A stretch of DNA of 64,000 nt from JAXLXE01 sp046328115 (lineage in GTDB: Bacteria; Chloroflexota; UBA6077; JACCZL01), in contig JAXLXE010000002.1 of assembly GCA_046328115.1 (NCBI GenBank), forward strand, positions 248,001-312,000. Direction: 5' to 3'. Positions 25,978-34,811 of this stretch are shown here, piece after piece. The notes beneath the pieces are model-generated. The model did not search any database, was not told where the DNA came from, and was given only the letters and a program-made list of their open reading frames with translations. Numbering within the stretch: the first letter of the stretch is position 1; every line of letters begins with the position of its first letter. A program made the position numbers and the translations under genes.

Positions 25978-27444
25978 CTACCGCTCCCGGAGCATCCACC
26001 ACAGGTGCGGCCAATCCGCGCTGGGCACGGCGCCCACAGCCCGCGCTGGGCCCGCGGTGCTCCGCCCCTCCACCACGTACCGCGTCAACAGTGCCGTCAG
26101 TTCTGCCACCACTTCCGGCCGCTCCGCCTGAAGATTGCGCCGTTCACCAATATCCGCGTCCAAATCGTAGAGCTGGATCGCCGGCAGCCCGCCGCGATCC
26201 TCATCCGACCAGCGCGGCCCCTCGCGCCCTCCGGACCACGGACACATCTCCAGCTTCCAGCGGCCGCGCCGGATCGCGAACGAGCCGTCGAATGAGTGGT
26301 GGATCGTCGCCTCACGCATCGATGGATCCAGCGTGCCACCCGTCCACATCCCCAGATGACTCACGCTATCTTCGCCCGCGTCTGGCGGCAAGTCCACACC
26401 CACGATCTCCGCGCACGTAGCCAGCAAATCGGACAGGCACACCGTCTGATCCAAGACCCCGCCCGCCCCGATGACCGCCGGCCAGCGCGCCAGCAGCGGG
26501 ATGCGGTGCCCACCTTCCCAGATGTCGAACTTGTGCCCGCGATACACGTAGCTGGGATGGTGTCCAAGCTCCGCCAGCTCCGCGAAGCCTGCGTTCGGTG
26601 AGCTGCCGTTGTCGGAGGCAAACATCACGATCGTGTCGTCCGCCACTCCCAGCCTATCCAGCGCATCCAGAATCTGCCCCACCAGGTGGTCGATCTGCAG
26701 GCAGAAATCGCCGTACTCGTTCGTGCCGGATCTGCCCTGGAACTCGGGCGATGGCAAGATGGGCGTGTGTGGCGCCGTCAGCGGCAGGTACAGGAAGAAC
26801 GGGCGCTGATCCTCTGTCCATCGCTCGATGAACTCCAGCGCCTTGCTGCCGAGGGTCGGCAGCACGTCCGCATGGACGAAGTCCGCGCCCGTCGGCCCCT
26901 CACGCTGGAGCAGCTTACCCGTACCCCCTGGCACGATCCGGTCCGGCGCCGCCGTCACGCGTTCGTTCTCCACGTACACGTACGGCGGCATGTCCAGCGA
27001 TGCGCTGATCCCAAAGTAGTACTCAAAGCCCACGGAGCAGGGCCCATCCAGGATCGGCCGGCCAAAGTCCACCTCGTCAGGGCGCTCGCTCATTCGAGGC
27101 CACGTCCAACCCAGGTGCCACTTCCCCACAGCGCCCGTTCGATAGCCGCTGTCGCGCAGCAGCGAGGCCACCGTCACCCGCCCGCGCTCGATCAGCGGGC
27201 CGCTATAGCCGTCTCCCACACCCTCCTTCAGCGACGAGCGCCAGCAATACCGCCCCGTCAAGATGCTGTAGCGGGAAGGCGTACACACCGCGGAGCTTGC
27301 GTGAGCATCGCGATATGCCACGCCCTCCGCCGCCAGGCGATCGATGTTCGGCGTCCGGATGCGCGACTCCGGATTGAGGCAGGACACGTCGCCATAGCCC
27401 ATGTCATCTGCCAGGATGTAGATGATGTTTGGTCGGGTTGACAC
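25978..27444 (-). CDS. Arylsulfatase-type sulfatase
   Basis: 488 aa from the GTG at 27444, which has GAGAGG seven bases upstream; the frame opens 45 bases earlier without homology. Alkaline-phosphatase-fold sulfatase: Asp13-Asp14 (LADDMGYGD) for calcium, Cys54 in CTPSRYSILTGR to become formylglycine, GKWHLG, and SDNGSSPNAG further on. It cleaves sulfate esters; substrate is unknown. No signal peptide is seen, so a cytoplasmic location is likely. The formylglycine-generating enzyme must be encoded elsewhere. Confidence 0.93.
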   Translation of the reverse strand: MSTRPNIIYILADDMGYGDVSCLNPESRIRTPNIDRLAAEGVAYRDAHASSAVCTPSRYSILTGRYCWRSSLKEGVGDGYSGPLIERGRVTVASLLRDSGYRTGAVGKWHLGWTWPRMSERPDEVDFGRPILDGPCSVGFEYYFGISASLDMPPYVYVENERVTAAPDRIVPGGTGKLLQREGPTGADFVHADVLPTLGSKALEFIERWTEDQRPFFLYLPLTAPHTPILPSPEFQGRSGTNEYGDFCLQIDHLVGQILDALDRLGVADDTIVMFASDNGSSPNAGFAELAELGHHPSYVYRGHKFDIWEGGHRIPLLARWPAVIGAGGVLDQTVCLSDLLATCAEIVGVDLPPDAGEDSVSHLGMWTGGTLDPSMREATIHHSFDGSFAIRRGRWKLEMCPWSGGREGPRWSDEDRGGLPAIQLYDLDADIGERRNLQAERPEVVAELTALLTRYVVEGRSTAGPARAVGAVPSADWPHLWWMLRER

Positions 27445-27917
27445 CTTTGCCCTCTCGGCCGTCACTTCAACGATGCGGGTCGCCTGCACGGTCCGACCGC
27501 TTTCGTGGGTAAGCCAACGTTGATCGAGACCATGGTACTCGCCGTCGGGGAGGGCTCCACGTGGCTCGCGCTCCCGCTACCTTCGCCAAGATCCACGACG
27601 GTCTCCAGTTCCTCGGTCCCCCGGCGGGCACTTCCCACCCATCCGGCAGTGATCCACCGTCCAGGGCCACCGCGCAGCGCCAATGGAAATGCGTATCACT
27701 GAAAGCGTGAAGTGCAGACGCGAGGACTGTAGCGGGACCAGGCCTCACGCAACGCAAGCGCGGCTCCCGAAGCCAGAACGACCCCAAGCGAGGTCAAGCA
27801 GCGGCGCCGCGGCACGAGATCTTCAACAAGACAACCCCCCAAATTCGGGACATTCGACAAGTACCCACCTCTTAAGGTCACCCTACGCTTTCCCCAGTCA
27901 GAGGCGGGTGCTCCGGC
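27445..27917. other. Intergenic region between divergent sulfatase and regulator genes
   Basis: About 470 bases without a supported gene. Short open frames on both strands lack homology, ribosome sites and consistent codon use. It should contain promoters for the two divergent genes. I could not single out a convincing one. Confidence 0.4.
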
Positions 27918-30137
27918 GTGAGAGCGTCTGATCTTCTCGTACGCATCGGTGATGCCACCTTCCTGCTGGATCACGCTGGCAGCGTGTCCGGGTGGAATCC
28001 GGCTGCCGAGCGTTTGCTCGGATACAGCCGCGACGAGGTGCTCGGCCGACCGTGCAGCGATGTCTTGCGCTGTACAGATCTCTCCGGCCGCCCACTCTGT
28101 CTCACGGATTGTCTCCTTACGGACGCCATTCTGAAGGGGAAGCCGTCACCAGCGGTGGAGCTCCTGGCGCGGCACCGCGACGGGCAAGTGCTTCAGGCCG
28201 GCGCAAACGTGGCGCCGGTCAACGGAGAGGTCGATGCGCGGGCGCTGGTGATGCTCCGGCCATCTGCCTCTGGCATCATCGCCACCTCCTCCGACCCTCG
28301 GTCGCCGGGCGAAGTCGACCTCGCCGGCAGCCTTGAACGCCTCCGCATAGTGACCGGGGCAGATGCCGTCGAGCTGTTTCTCGCGGCGCCGCGCGGGGAG
28401 GCACTCGTCCTGGCAGCCCATCGCGGCAAGTCGCCGCGCGCCTTCAAACAGATCCTCTCGTTTGAGCCGGGTCAGGGATTCCCCGGCATCGTCGCGCAGA
28501 CGGGCCAACCCCTCCTGAGCGTCGATCTCCAGCACGATGATCGCTACCTCCGCAGCGCCGTCAAACGGAGCGGCTTCCGGACCTACCTGTGCGCCCCAGT
28601 CTGGGGGAGCTCAGGGGTCATCGGCAGCCTGAACCTGGCTTCACGTCGCAAGTCGGCGGCACTGACACAATATCTTCCCTACCTCACGACATTCGCGCGA
28701 AACCTCGGCCTTGCACTTGAGCGGGAGCGACTGCTCGCAGCCGCGAGCGTCGCTCAGGAGCCGTTCTTCCCACACGCAAGCACCAGCGAAAATCTGCGGC
28801 TTACGACGGAGCAAACCCTGCGGCGGCTGATCGAGATCGGCGGACTGGACTGCGGACTCGTGCTCCTGCGGCCCGATACGCCGGGTTCGGGTGAATTCCA
28901 GCCGTTGAGCGAGATCAACCTCCCGCGCCGAGTGCGCAGGGTGCTAGCGCGGTCGCCCGCGATCACGGCCTGTCCAGGTTTGCTCGGTGAGACCTGCCCC
29001 GCGTTGTCGAGCAGTTCCAGCGTAGTGCATCCGCTGTGTGAAGCACTGCGCCACGAGCTCGCAACCGCGGTATACGTTCCGCTCTCCACCGCGGGCGAAG
29101 TCCTCGGAGCCGTGGTGATCGGAAGTCGCGCCCGCGACTCGCTTCCCGCGGCACGCCTGAACGACCTGCACGCGGCAATTGGGAGCGCCGCGGTGGTACT
29201 CCACAACGCCCTGTTGCTACGGCGCGACGAGCTACGGCACGCACTGCCGAGCACGGAGGTCGCGGAACGGGGGCCTCACGTGACCCCAGACTCCGCTCCC
29301 TGCTCCGCCAACCCCGAGACTGCCGGCCAGGGCGACGTACCGTTCCTGGACCTACGCTGCTTCGGCCAGTTTACGGTCGTCCGTGACGGGCGAACGGTGC
29401 CGGCGGAGCAGTTCACCCGTAGACCCGCGTTGACGCTCCTGAAGATCCTGCTCATGGCATACGGCAGACAGATCCATCGCGAGGAGCTGATGGAGCTGCT
29501 CTGGCCCCAGGCAGATCCGCGGTCAAGTGCCGCGTTGCTCAAGGTCGTCGTCCACAGCTTGCGGCATGGACTGGAGCCTTCCCTGCCGCGCGGAAGCCCA
29601 TCCTCCTTCATCCGAACCAGCGGGCCATACTACGCGTTCAGCACCGAGTCACCGCACCGCCTGGATACGCGGGACTTCACCAAAGTCGCAAATCAGGGAA
29701 AGGTGCTCGATGCCCACGGGCAGCGCACCGAGGCCCTCTCAGCCTACGGCCGGGCCTGTGCGCTCTACTCCGGAGACCTCCTCGAAGACGAACGCTACAG
29801 CGACTGGTGTGCGATGGAGCGGGAGTGCCTGCGGGAGACGCTCATCAGTCTGCTGCGCAGGATGGCCCAGCTATACCGCGACGCACGCGACCTGGACGCG
29901 GCCATCGATTGCTATCGCCGCGCCCTCACCGCCGAACCAACCCTCGAAGACGTCCACCGCTCGCTCATGCAAACGCTCTGGCATGCAGGGCGCCGTGATG
30001 AAGCCCTCCGTCAGTATCGAGATTGCCGGGCCGTCCTGAAGCGCGAGCTCGACGTATCTCCCGCGCCCGAGACAGAGGCGCTTCGGCATCAGATCAGCGC
30101 CCACGCCGGTTCGTCGTCCGTTCCGGCACCCCGCTAG
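27918..30137 (+). CDS. PAS-GAF-GAF-SARP transcriptional regulator with cysteine-rich PAS
   Basis: 739 aa, GTG start, no membrane segment. Residues 1-115 form a PAS domain (GWNPAAERLLGYSRDEVLG) with four cysteines at 46, 52, 61 and 65. Two GAF-like domains follow at about 136-272 and 294-434. Residues 479-570 are an OmpR/SARP-type winged helix (LRCFGQFTVVRDG, RPALTLLKILLM, REELMELLWP). Residues 577-725 are a bacterial transcriptional activator domain (AYGRACALYSGDLLEDERYSDW, then TPR-like helices). Such proteins activate adjacent operons. The nar genes begin about 100 bases downstream on the same strand, so nitrate, oxygen or redox control of them is inferred. Confidence 0.87.
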   Translation: MRASDLLVRIGDATFLLDHAGSVSGWNPAAERLLGYSRDEVLGRPCSDVLRCTDLSGRPLCLTDCLLTDAILKGKPSPAVELLARHRDGQVLQAGANVAPVNGEVDARALVMLRPSASGIIATSSDPRSPGEVDLAGSLERLRIVTGADAVELFLAAPRGEALVLAAHRGKSPRAFKQILSFEPGQGFPGIVAQTGQPLLSVDLQHDDRYLRSAVKRSGFRTYLCAPVWGSSGVIGSLNLASRRKSAALTQYLPYLTTFARNLGLALERERLLAAASVAQEPFFPHASTSENLRLTTEQTLRRLIEIGGLDCGLVLLRPDTPGSGEFQPLSEINLPRRVRRVLARSPAITACPGLLGETCPALSSSSSVVHPLCEALRHELATAVYVPLSTAGEVLGAVVIGSRARDSLPAARLNDLHAAIGSAAVVLHNALLLRRDELRHALPSTEVAERGPHVTPDSAPCSANPETAGQGDVPFLDLRCFGQFTVVRDGRTVPAEQFTRRPALTLLKILLMAYGRQIHREELMELLWPQADPRSSAALLKVVVHSLRHGLEPSLPRGSPSSFIRTSGPYYAFSTESPHRLDTRDFTKVANQGKVLDAHGQRTEALSAYGRACALYSGDLLEDERYSDWCAMERECLRETLISLLRRMAQLYRDARDLDAAIDCYRRALTAEPTLEDVHRSLMQTLWHAGRRDEALRQYRDCRAVLKRELDVSPAPETEALRHQISAHAGSSSVPAPR

Positions 30138-30236
30138 ACCGCGAACTATCTCGCGATTCCGTGTAACCCGCCTGTAATTCGGGCTCGCCAGAATCAACCT
30201 GACTGTCTGGCCGCTTGAGTTCCTGACTGATGGGAT

Positions 30237-30530
30237 GTGGCGGTGCGACCGAGCGAAACAAGTTCGGACGTGTCTTTCGTGATTCGACTCTGGGTTGAAA
30301 GACGTGCCAGGGCGGCGACGCCCCAGTGGCGCTTCCGCGTCCAGCACGTCCAATCCGGCGAAGCAGAGTACGTCCGCGGCGTGGCTGAGTTGATGACGTT
30401 CGTTGAACGCGTGTCAGGTCTGCCCGCGCCAATTACCGAACCCGCCGCCCCATCACGCGCCGGCCGAGAGTCGCGAGGGCGGACACGCCATGCCACGGAG
30501 CTTGAAGCAGTCCAGCCGCGGGAGGACAAC
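30237..30530 (+). other. Small conserved-looking domain in frame ahead of cytochrome c
   Basis: From a GTG at 30237, 98 codons run without a stop straight into the cytochrome c gene. The first 60 residues (SFVIRLWVERR, WRFRVQHVQSGEAEYVRGVAELMTFVERV) look like a small soluble domain that I have seen as a separate short protein in related bacteria. The remaining 35 residues are low complexity. Either it lost its own stop codon and is translated into the signal peptide of the cytochrome, or translation restarts at 30531. Function unknown. Confidence 0.5.
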
Positions 30531-31055
30531 ATGCAGCGCCGGAGGGTGCCTACCCGGAATCCACAACAGTTCCGGTCAACCGTCGTGGGGGTCGCCATCG
30601 CGGCGGGTCTGCTACTGACGATGGGCGCGCCGCCCATAGCCGCCGCGCCGACTAACCAGTCTGCCCAGGAAGGGCAGCAGATATTCCAGCAGACCTGCTC
30701 CGCCTGCCACAGCATCGGTGGAGGAGCGCGGGTCGGCCCGGATCTTCAGGGCGTCACGGGGCGGCGTGAAGCCGCCTGGCTCAAGGTCCACATTCAGACA
30801 CCCTCCGTCCACCACGCGCAGAACGACCCAGTCTCGGTAGCGAACCGCGAAAAGCACGGCCTTCCCATGCCAGACCTCGGACTCTCTGAACAGCAGGTGG
30901 CCTCCGTGATCGCCTCGCTCGGAGCGGGATCCACCGCGTCCGCGGAGGCACCCCCGCTCTATCTCCCCACGCTGGCGACGGCCCTGCTCGCCCTTGTGGC
31001 ACTGACGTTTGTGGGGCTCAAGGCAGGCTCGAAGCAGGTCGAGGTGAGGTCGTGA
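30531..31055 (+). CDS. Membrane-anchored monoheme cytochrome c of nar operon
   Basis: 174 aa from the ATG at 30531, which has GGAGGA five bases upstream. A signal peptide covers residues 1-39 (VVGVAIAAGLLLTMG, AAA). The heme c motif is CSACH at 56-60, a likely axial Met is Met113 (LPMPDLGL), and a C-terminal membrane helix spans about 143-163. It would carry electrons outside the membrane to or from NarI. Its stop overlaps the narG GTG. Thermus nar operons likewise start with a cytochrome gene (narC), and Nitrobacter nxr clusters also carry one. The same frame extends upstream through a separate domain. Confidence 0.9.
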   Translation: MQRRRVPTRNPQQFRSTVVGVAIAAGLLLTMGAPPIAAAPTNQSAQEGQQIFQQTCSACHSIGGGARVGPDLQGVTGRREAAWLKVHIQTPSVHHAQNDPVSVANREKHGLPMPDLGLSEQQVASVIASLGAGSTASAEAPPLYLPTLATALLALVALTFVGLKAGSKQVEVRS

Positions 31056-34000
31056 AGAGTAAGTGGTTCAGTATTAGCAAGGACTCCCGGTCCTGGGAGG
31101 ACTTCTACCGGAACAGGTGGTCGTACGACTACAGCGTCCGGTCAAGCCACGGCGTGAACTGCTCGATGGCCTGTAGCTGGGAGGTCTTCGTCAAGGACGG
31201 TTTGATCTGTTGGGAGCTCCAGAAGACCGACTATCCGCAGATTGACCCTGACGTGCCGAACGTCGAACCCCGCGGCTGCCAGCGGGGCGCCACAGCCTCC
31301 TGGTACCCCTATAGCCCGCTCCGACCGAAGTACCCGTACATCAGGCGGGTGCTCTGGGACTACTACGAACAGGAGCGCAAGCAGGGCCGGGACGCCGTGG
31401 AGGCCTGGGCCAACATCATCGAAAACGACGAGCGCGCCCGCGCCTTCAAGTCCGCTCGCGGCAAGGCCGGCTGGAAGCGGGTCACCTGGGACCAGGCAGC
31501 CGAGCTCATCGCGGGGGCGCAGATCTACACCATCAAGAAGTTCGGCCCGGACCACATCGCCAACTTCTCTCCGATTCCGGCGATGAGCTTACTGAGCTTC
31601 ATCTCGGGGCACCGCTACAACAACCTGATGGGGGGGATCTACTGCAGCTACTACGAGTGGTACCACGACCTACCCCACGTGTCTTCGTCCATGTTCGGCG
31701 ATCAGACGGAGAACTGCGAGAGCTCCGACTGGTACCACGGCACCTACTGGGTGGTGGCGGGATCCAACCTGAACATGACCCGCACCGCCGACTGCCACTT
31801 CCTCCCAGAGGCGAAGTACCGCGGCAGCAAGATCGTGGTGGTCTCTCCCAATTACTCGGACGTGGCCAAGTACGCGGATCTCTGGGTGCCCCTCGTTCCG
31901 GGCAGCGATGGCGCCTACTTCATGGCGTGCATCCACGTCATCCTCAAAGAGTTCTACGCGGACAAAGAGACGCCCTACTTCACGGACTACGTCAAGCGGT
32001 ACACGAACCTGCCGTTCCTGCTGGTCCTCGAGCCAGACGGCGACAAGTACCAGATGGGCCGATTCCTCAGGGCGTCGGACCTCACGGACTACGCCGCCGA
32101 GGAAAACGCCGACTGGAAGCTCATCATGGTCGACGGCGAGCGCAAGCTGCACGTCCCGACCGGGTCGATCGGCTTCCGCTGGGAGAAGGAGCCCACCGGC
32201 AACTGGAATCTGCAGCTCAAGAACGCTGTGACCGGCCAAGAGTTCGACCCGCTGCTAACGCTGCTCGACAAGGAAGACCAGCGGGCCATGGTCTCCTTCA
32301 GCGATTTCACCAACACCTTCAGCATCTACATGGGCCGCACGCCAAACAAGACCCAGTCGGCCACGGAGATTCTGAGAGAGGTTCCAGCCTTCAAGCTGGT
32401 CGGCAAGGACGGCCGCGAGATACTCGTGACCACCGCGTTCGACTTGCTGATGGCGCAGGCGGGCGTGGGCCGCGGCCTGGGCGGTGATTACCCGGTCGAC
32501 TACGACGATCCAAAGCCGTACACCCCGGCCTGGCAGGAGTCACAGACCGGCGTGAGCCGGAACCTCGCGATCCAGGTCGGCCGAGAGTTCGCCGAAAACG
32601 CGGAGAAGACCCGCGGCAAGTCCCTCTTCATCACCGGCCCCGGGCTGCAGCACTGGTACCACGGCGCTTCCATGTACTACCGCAACGAGGCGGTGATGCT
32701 GGCCCTCTGCGGCTGCAACGGGGTGAACGGCGGCAACTTCAATCACTACGTCGGCACGCAGCACACCCGGCTGAACGCCGCGTTCGTGAACCTCAGCGGC
32801 GCCCTGGACTGGCAGAGGCCGCCGCGGCTCATGAACTCCACCTCGCTCTGGTATTTCCACACCGGACAGTGGCGGTACGACGGCATGCCGCTGGACAGCC
32901 AGTGGGCCACCGGCGCCACCAAGCTGCCCAACTACAACCACGCCGCGGATATGAACTCGCTCGCCGTCCGCCTGGGCTGGCTCCCCTTCTTCCCGCAGGT
33001 GGACAAGAAGAACCCCCTCAAGCTGTATCAGGAGGCTGTTCAGGCCGGCTGCAAGACCGACGCAGAGGTGAAGCAGTGGATCGCTGACCAGTTCAAGGAG
33101 GGCAAGCTGAACTTCGCCCTCAATGACGTTGACGCGCCCGAAAACCAGCTCAAGGTGCTCACGGTCTACCGCGGCAATCTGATCGGCACCAGCATGCGCG
33201 GCCACGAGCTGGCGCTCAAGCACTTCCTGGGAACCCACCACAACTCCCTCTGGGAGAACGAGCCGGCCAAGGGGCTGGTGAACGAGATCAACTGGCGCGA
33301 GCCGTCGCCCGAGGGCAAGCTCGACCTCATGGTGAATCTCAACATCAGAATGGACTCAACGGCGCTCTACTCGGACGTGGTGCTGCCCGCGGCCTTCTGG
33401 TACGAGAAGTACGACGTGACGTTCGGCGACATGCACACGTTCGTCCACCCGCTCACTCCGGCCACGGACCCTCCGTGGGAGACCAAGCACGACTGGGTGG
33501 CGTTCCAGCTCATCGCCCAGAAGTTCTCCGAGCTGGCGAAGGATCACTTCCCAGAGCCCATCAAGGACGTTGTCTTCAAAGCCCTCTGGATGGACAGTCC
33601 AGACCAGCTCGCCCAGCCCCTGGGGGAGGTCAAGGACTGGCGCCGGGGAGATGTCGAAGCCGTTCCCGGCAAGACGTTCCCGGACATCGCCATCGTGGAG
33701 CGCGACTACACCAAGGTCTACGACAAGCTCGTCTCGCTGGGCCCGGACGTGCACCACTACGGCTCGAAGGGCCAGTACACGGACCTCACGCCCATCGTGG
33801 AGGAGGAGCTCAAGAACAACCAGGCGCTCACCGTCAAAGACGGCAAGGTCTACTTCGAGAAGCCGGAGCAAGCTTGTGAGCTCATCTGCCAGATCTCTCC
33901 CGAGTTGAACGGACGTCTGTCCGAAATGTTCTTCAAGGAGATGGAGAAGAAAGTGGGGCTGCCGCTGGCGGACATGGTCGAGCCCGTCAAGCAACGGCGG

Positions 34001-34798
34001 GTGCACTACCGGGACATCATCTCGCAACCACGGCGGATCCACACCACGCCCCAGTGGAGCGCCATGCTGTTCGATCCGGCCACCGGCAAAGAGCGGACGT
34101 TCGGTCCCTGGACCATGAACGTCGAGCGGCTCAAGCCCTGGCACACGCTCTCCGGACGCCAGGAGCTCTACTACGACCACCAGGGCCTCCGAGAGCTCGG
34201 TGAGGCGCTCCCCACCAACAAGCCACCGCTGGACATGGTGGCCATCGGCGACATCGTTCCAGACAAGGCCGAAGCCAAGTCAAAGGTGTTCCGGTTCATC
34301 ACACCGCATGGCAAGTGGCAGATCCACAGCTCCTTCCGAGACCACTGGCCGATGCTGCAGTTGTCCCGCGGCGGCCCGACCGTGTGGCTGAACCCGGACG
34401 ACGCGGAGGAGATCGACGTCAAGGACAACGACTGGGTGGAGATGTACTGCGAAAACGGCATCGAGGTCGTGCGTGCAGTAGTCAGCCACCAGGTTCCACG
34501 AGACATGGCCATCACCTACCACCAGGTCGAACGCCACGTCAACGTGCCCTTCTCGCCGCTCGCCAAGAAGCGCGGCCTCTCAGACCTGCGCGGGGGCAAC
34601 AACAACGCCACCACCCGCATTCTGATGAACCCTCACACCATGATCGGCGGCTACGCGCAGTTCAGCTACTACATCAACTACTGGGGGACGAGCCCCTCTG
34701 AGCGCGACCACGGGGTGCTTATCCGCAAGATGCCGCTCGACTCGAAGAAGGGCGCGATCTATCGGGAACAGGACCTCAGCCTGCTACCGCGGGCGTAG
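31052..34798 (+). CDS. narG: Respiratory nitrate reductase alpha subunit (NarG type; NXR not excluded)
   Basis: 1248 aa, the same length as E. coli NarG. Molybdenum bis-MGD catalytic subunit reducing nitrate to nitrite, or the reverse in NXR enzymes. The N-terminal iron-sulfur site is HGVNCSMAC with His33, Cys37, Cys41 and Cys76. Asp206 in WYHDLP matches the molybdenum-ligand Asp222 of E. coli NarG. There is no twin-arginine signal, so the active site should face the cytoplasm, which agrees with the transporters downstream. GTG start overlaps the cytochrome stop. narH follows after 13 bases. Confidence 0.93.
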   Translation: MKSKWFSISKDSRSWEDFYRNRWSYDYSVRSSHGVNCSMACSWEVFVKDGLICWELQKTDYPQIDPDVPNVEPRGCQRGATASWYPYSPLRPKYPYIRRVLWDYYEQERKQGRDAVEAWANIIENDERARAFKSARGKAGWKRVTWDQAAELIAGAQIYTIKKFGPDHIANFSPIPAMSLLSFISGHRYNNLMGGIYCSYYEWYHDLPHVSSSMFGDQTENCESSDWYHGTYWVVAGSNLNMTRTADCHFLPEAKYRGSKIVVVSPNYSDVAKYADLWVPLVPGSDGAYFMACIHVILKEFYADKETPYFTDYVKRYTNLPFLLVLEPDGDKYQMGRFLRASDLTDYAAEENADWKLIMVDGERKLHVPTGSIGFRWEKEPTGNWNLQLKNAVTGQEFDPLLTLLDKEDQRAMVSFSDFTNTFSIYMGRTPNKTQSATEILREVPAFKLVGKDGREILVTTAFDLLMAQAGVGRGLGGDYPVDYDDPKPYTPAWQESQTGVSRNLAIQVGREFAENAEKTRGKSLFITGPGLQHWYHGASMYYRNEAVMLALCGCNGVNGGNFNHYVGTQHTRLNAAFVNLSGALDWQRPPRLMNSTSLWYFHTGQWRYDGMPLDSQWATGATKLPNYNHAADMNSLAVRLGWLPFFPQVDKKNPLKLYQEAVQAGCKTDAEVKQWIADQFKEGKLNFALNDVDAPENQLKVLTVYRGNLIGTSMRGHELALKHFLGTHHNSLWENEPAKGLVNEINWREPSPEGKLDLMVNLNIRMDSTALYSDVVLPAAFWYEKYDVTFGDMHTFVHPLTPATDPPWETKHDWVAFQLIAQKFSELAKDHFPEPIKDVVFKALWMDSPDQLAQPLGEVKDWRRGDVEAVPGKTFPDIAIVERDYTKVYDKLVSLGPDVHHYGSKGQYTDLTPIVEEELKNNQALTVKDGKVYFEKPEQACELICQISPELNGRLSEMFFKEMEKKVGLPLADMVEPVKQRRVHYRDIISQPRRIHTTPQWSAMLFDPATGKERTFGPWTMNVERLKPWHTLSGRQELYYDHQGLRELGEALPTNKPPLDMVAIGDIVPDKAEAKSKVFRFITPHGKWQIHSSFRDHWPMLQLSRGGPTVWLNPDDAEEIDVKDNDWVEMYCENGIEVVRAVVSHQVPRDMAITYHQVERHVNVPFSPLAKKRGLSDLRGGNNNATTRILMNPHTMIGGYAQFSYYINYWGTSPSERDHGVLIRKMPLDSKKGAIYREQDLSLLPRA

Positions 34799-34811
34799 GG
34801 AGGACGGAGCC

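Noticed and set aside
30138..30236. FNR/CRP-type site ahead of the nar operon
   Set aside because: Short half-site-like pieces such as TTGAG and CTGAT exist but do not form the expected spaced dyad.
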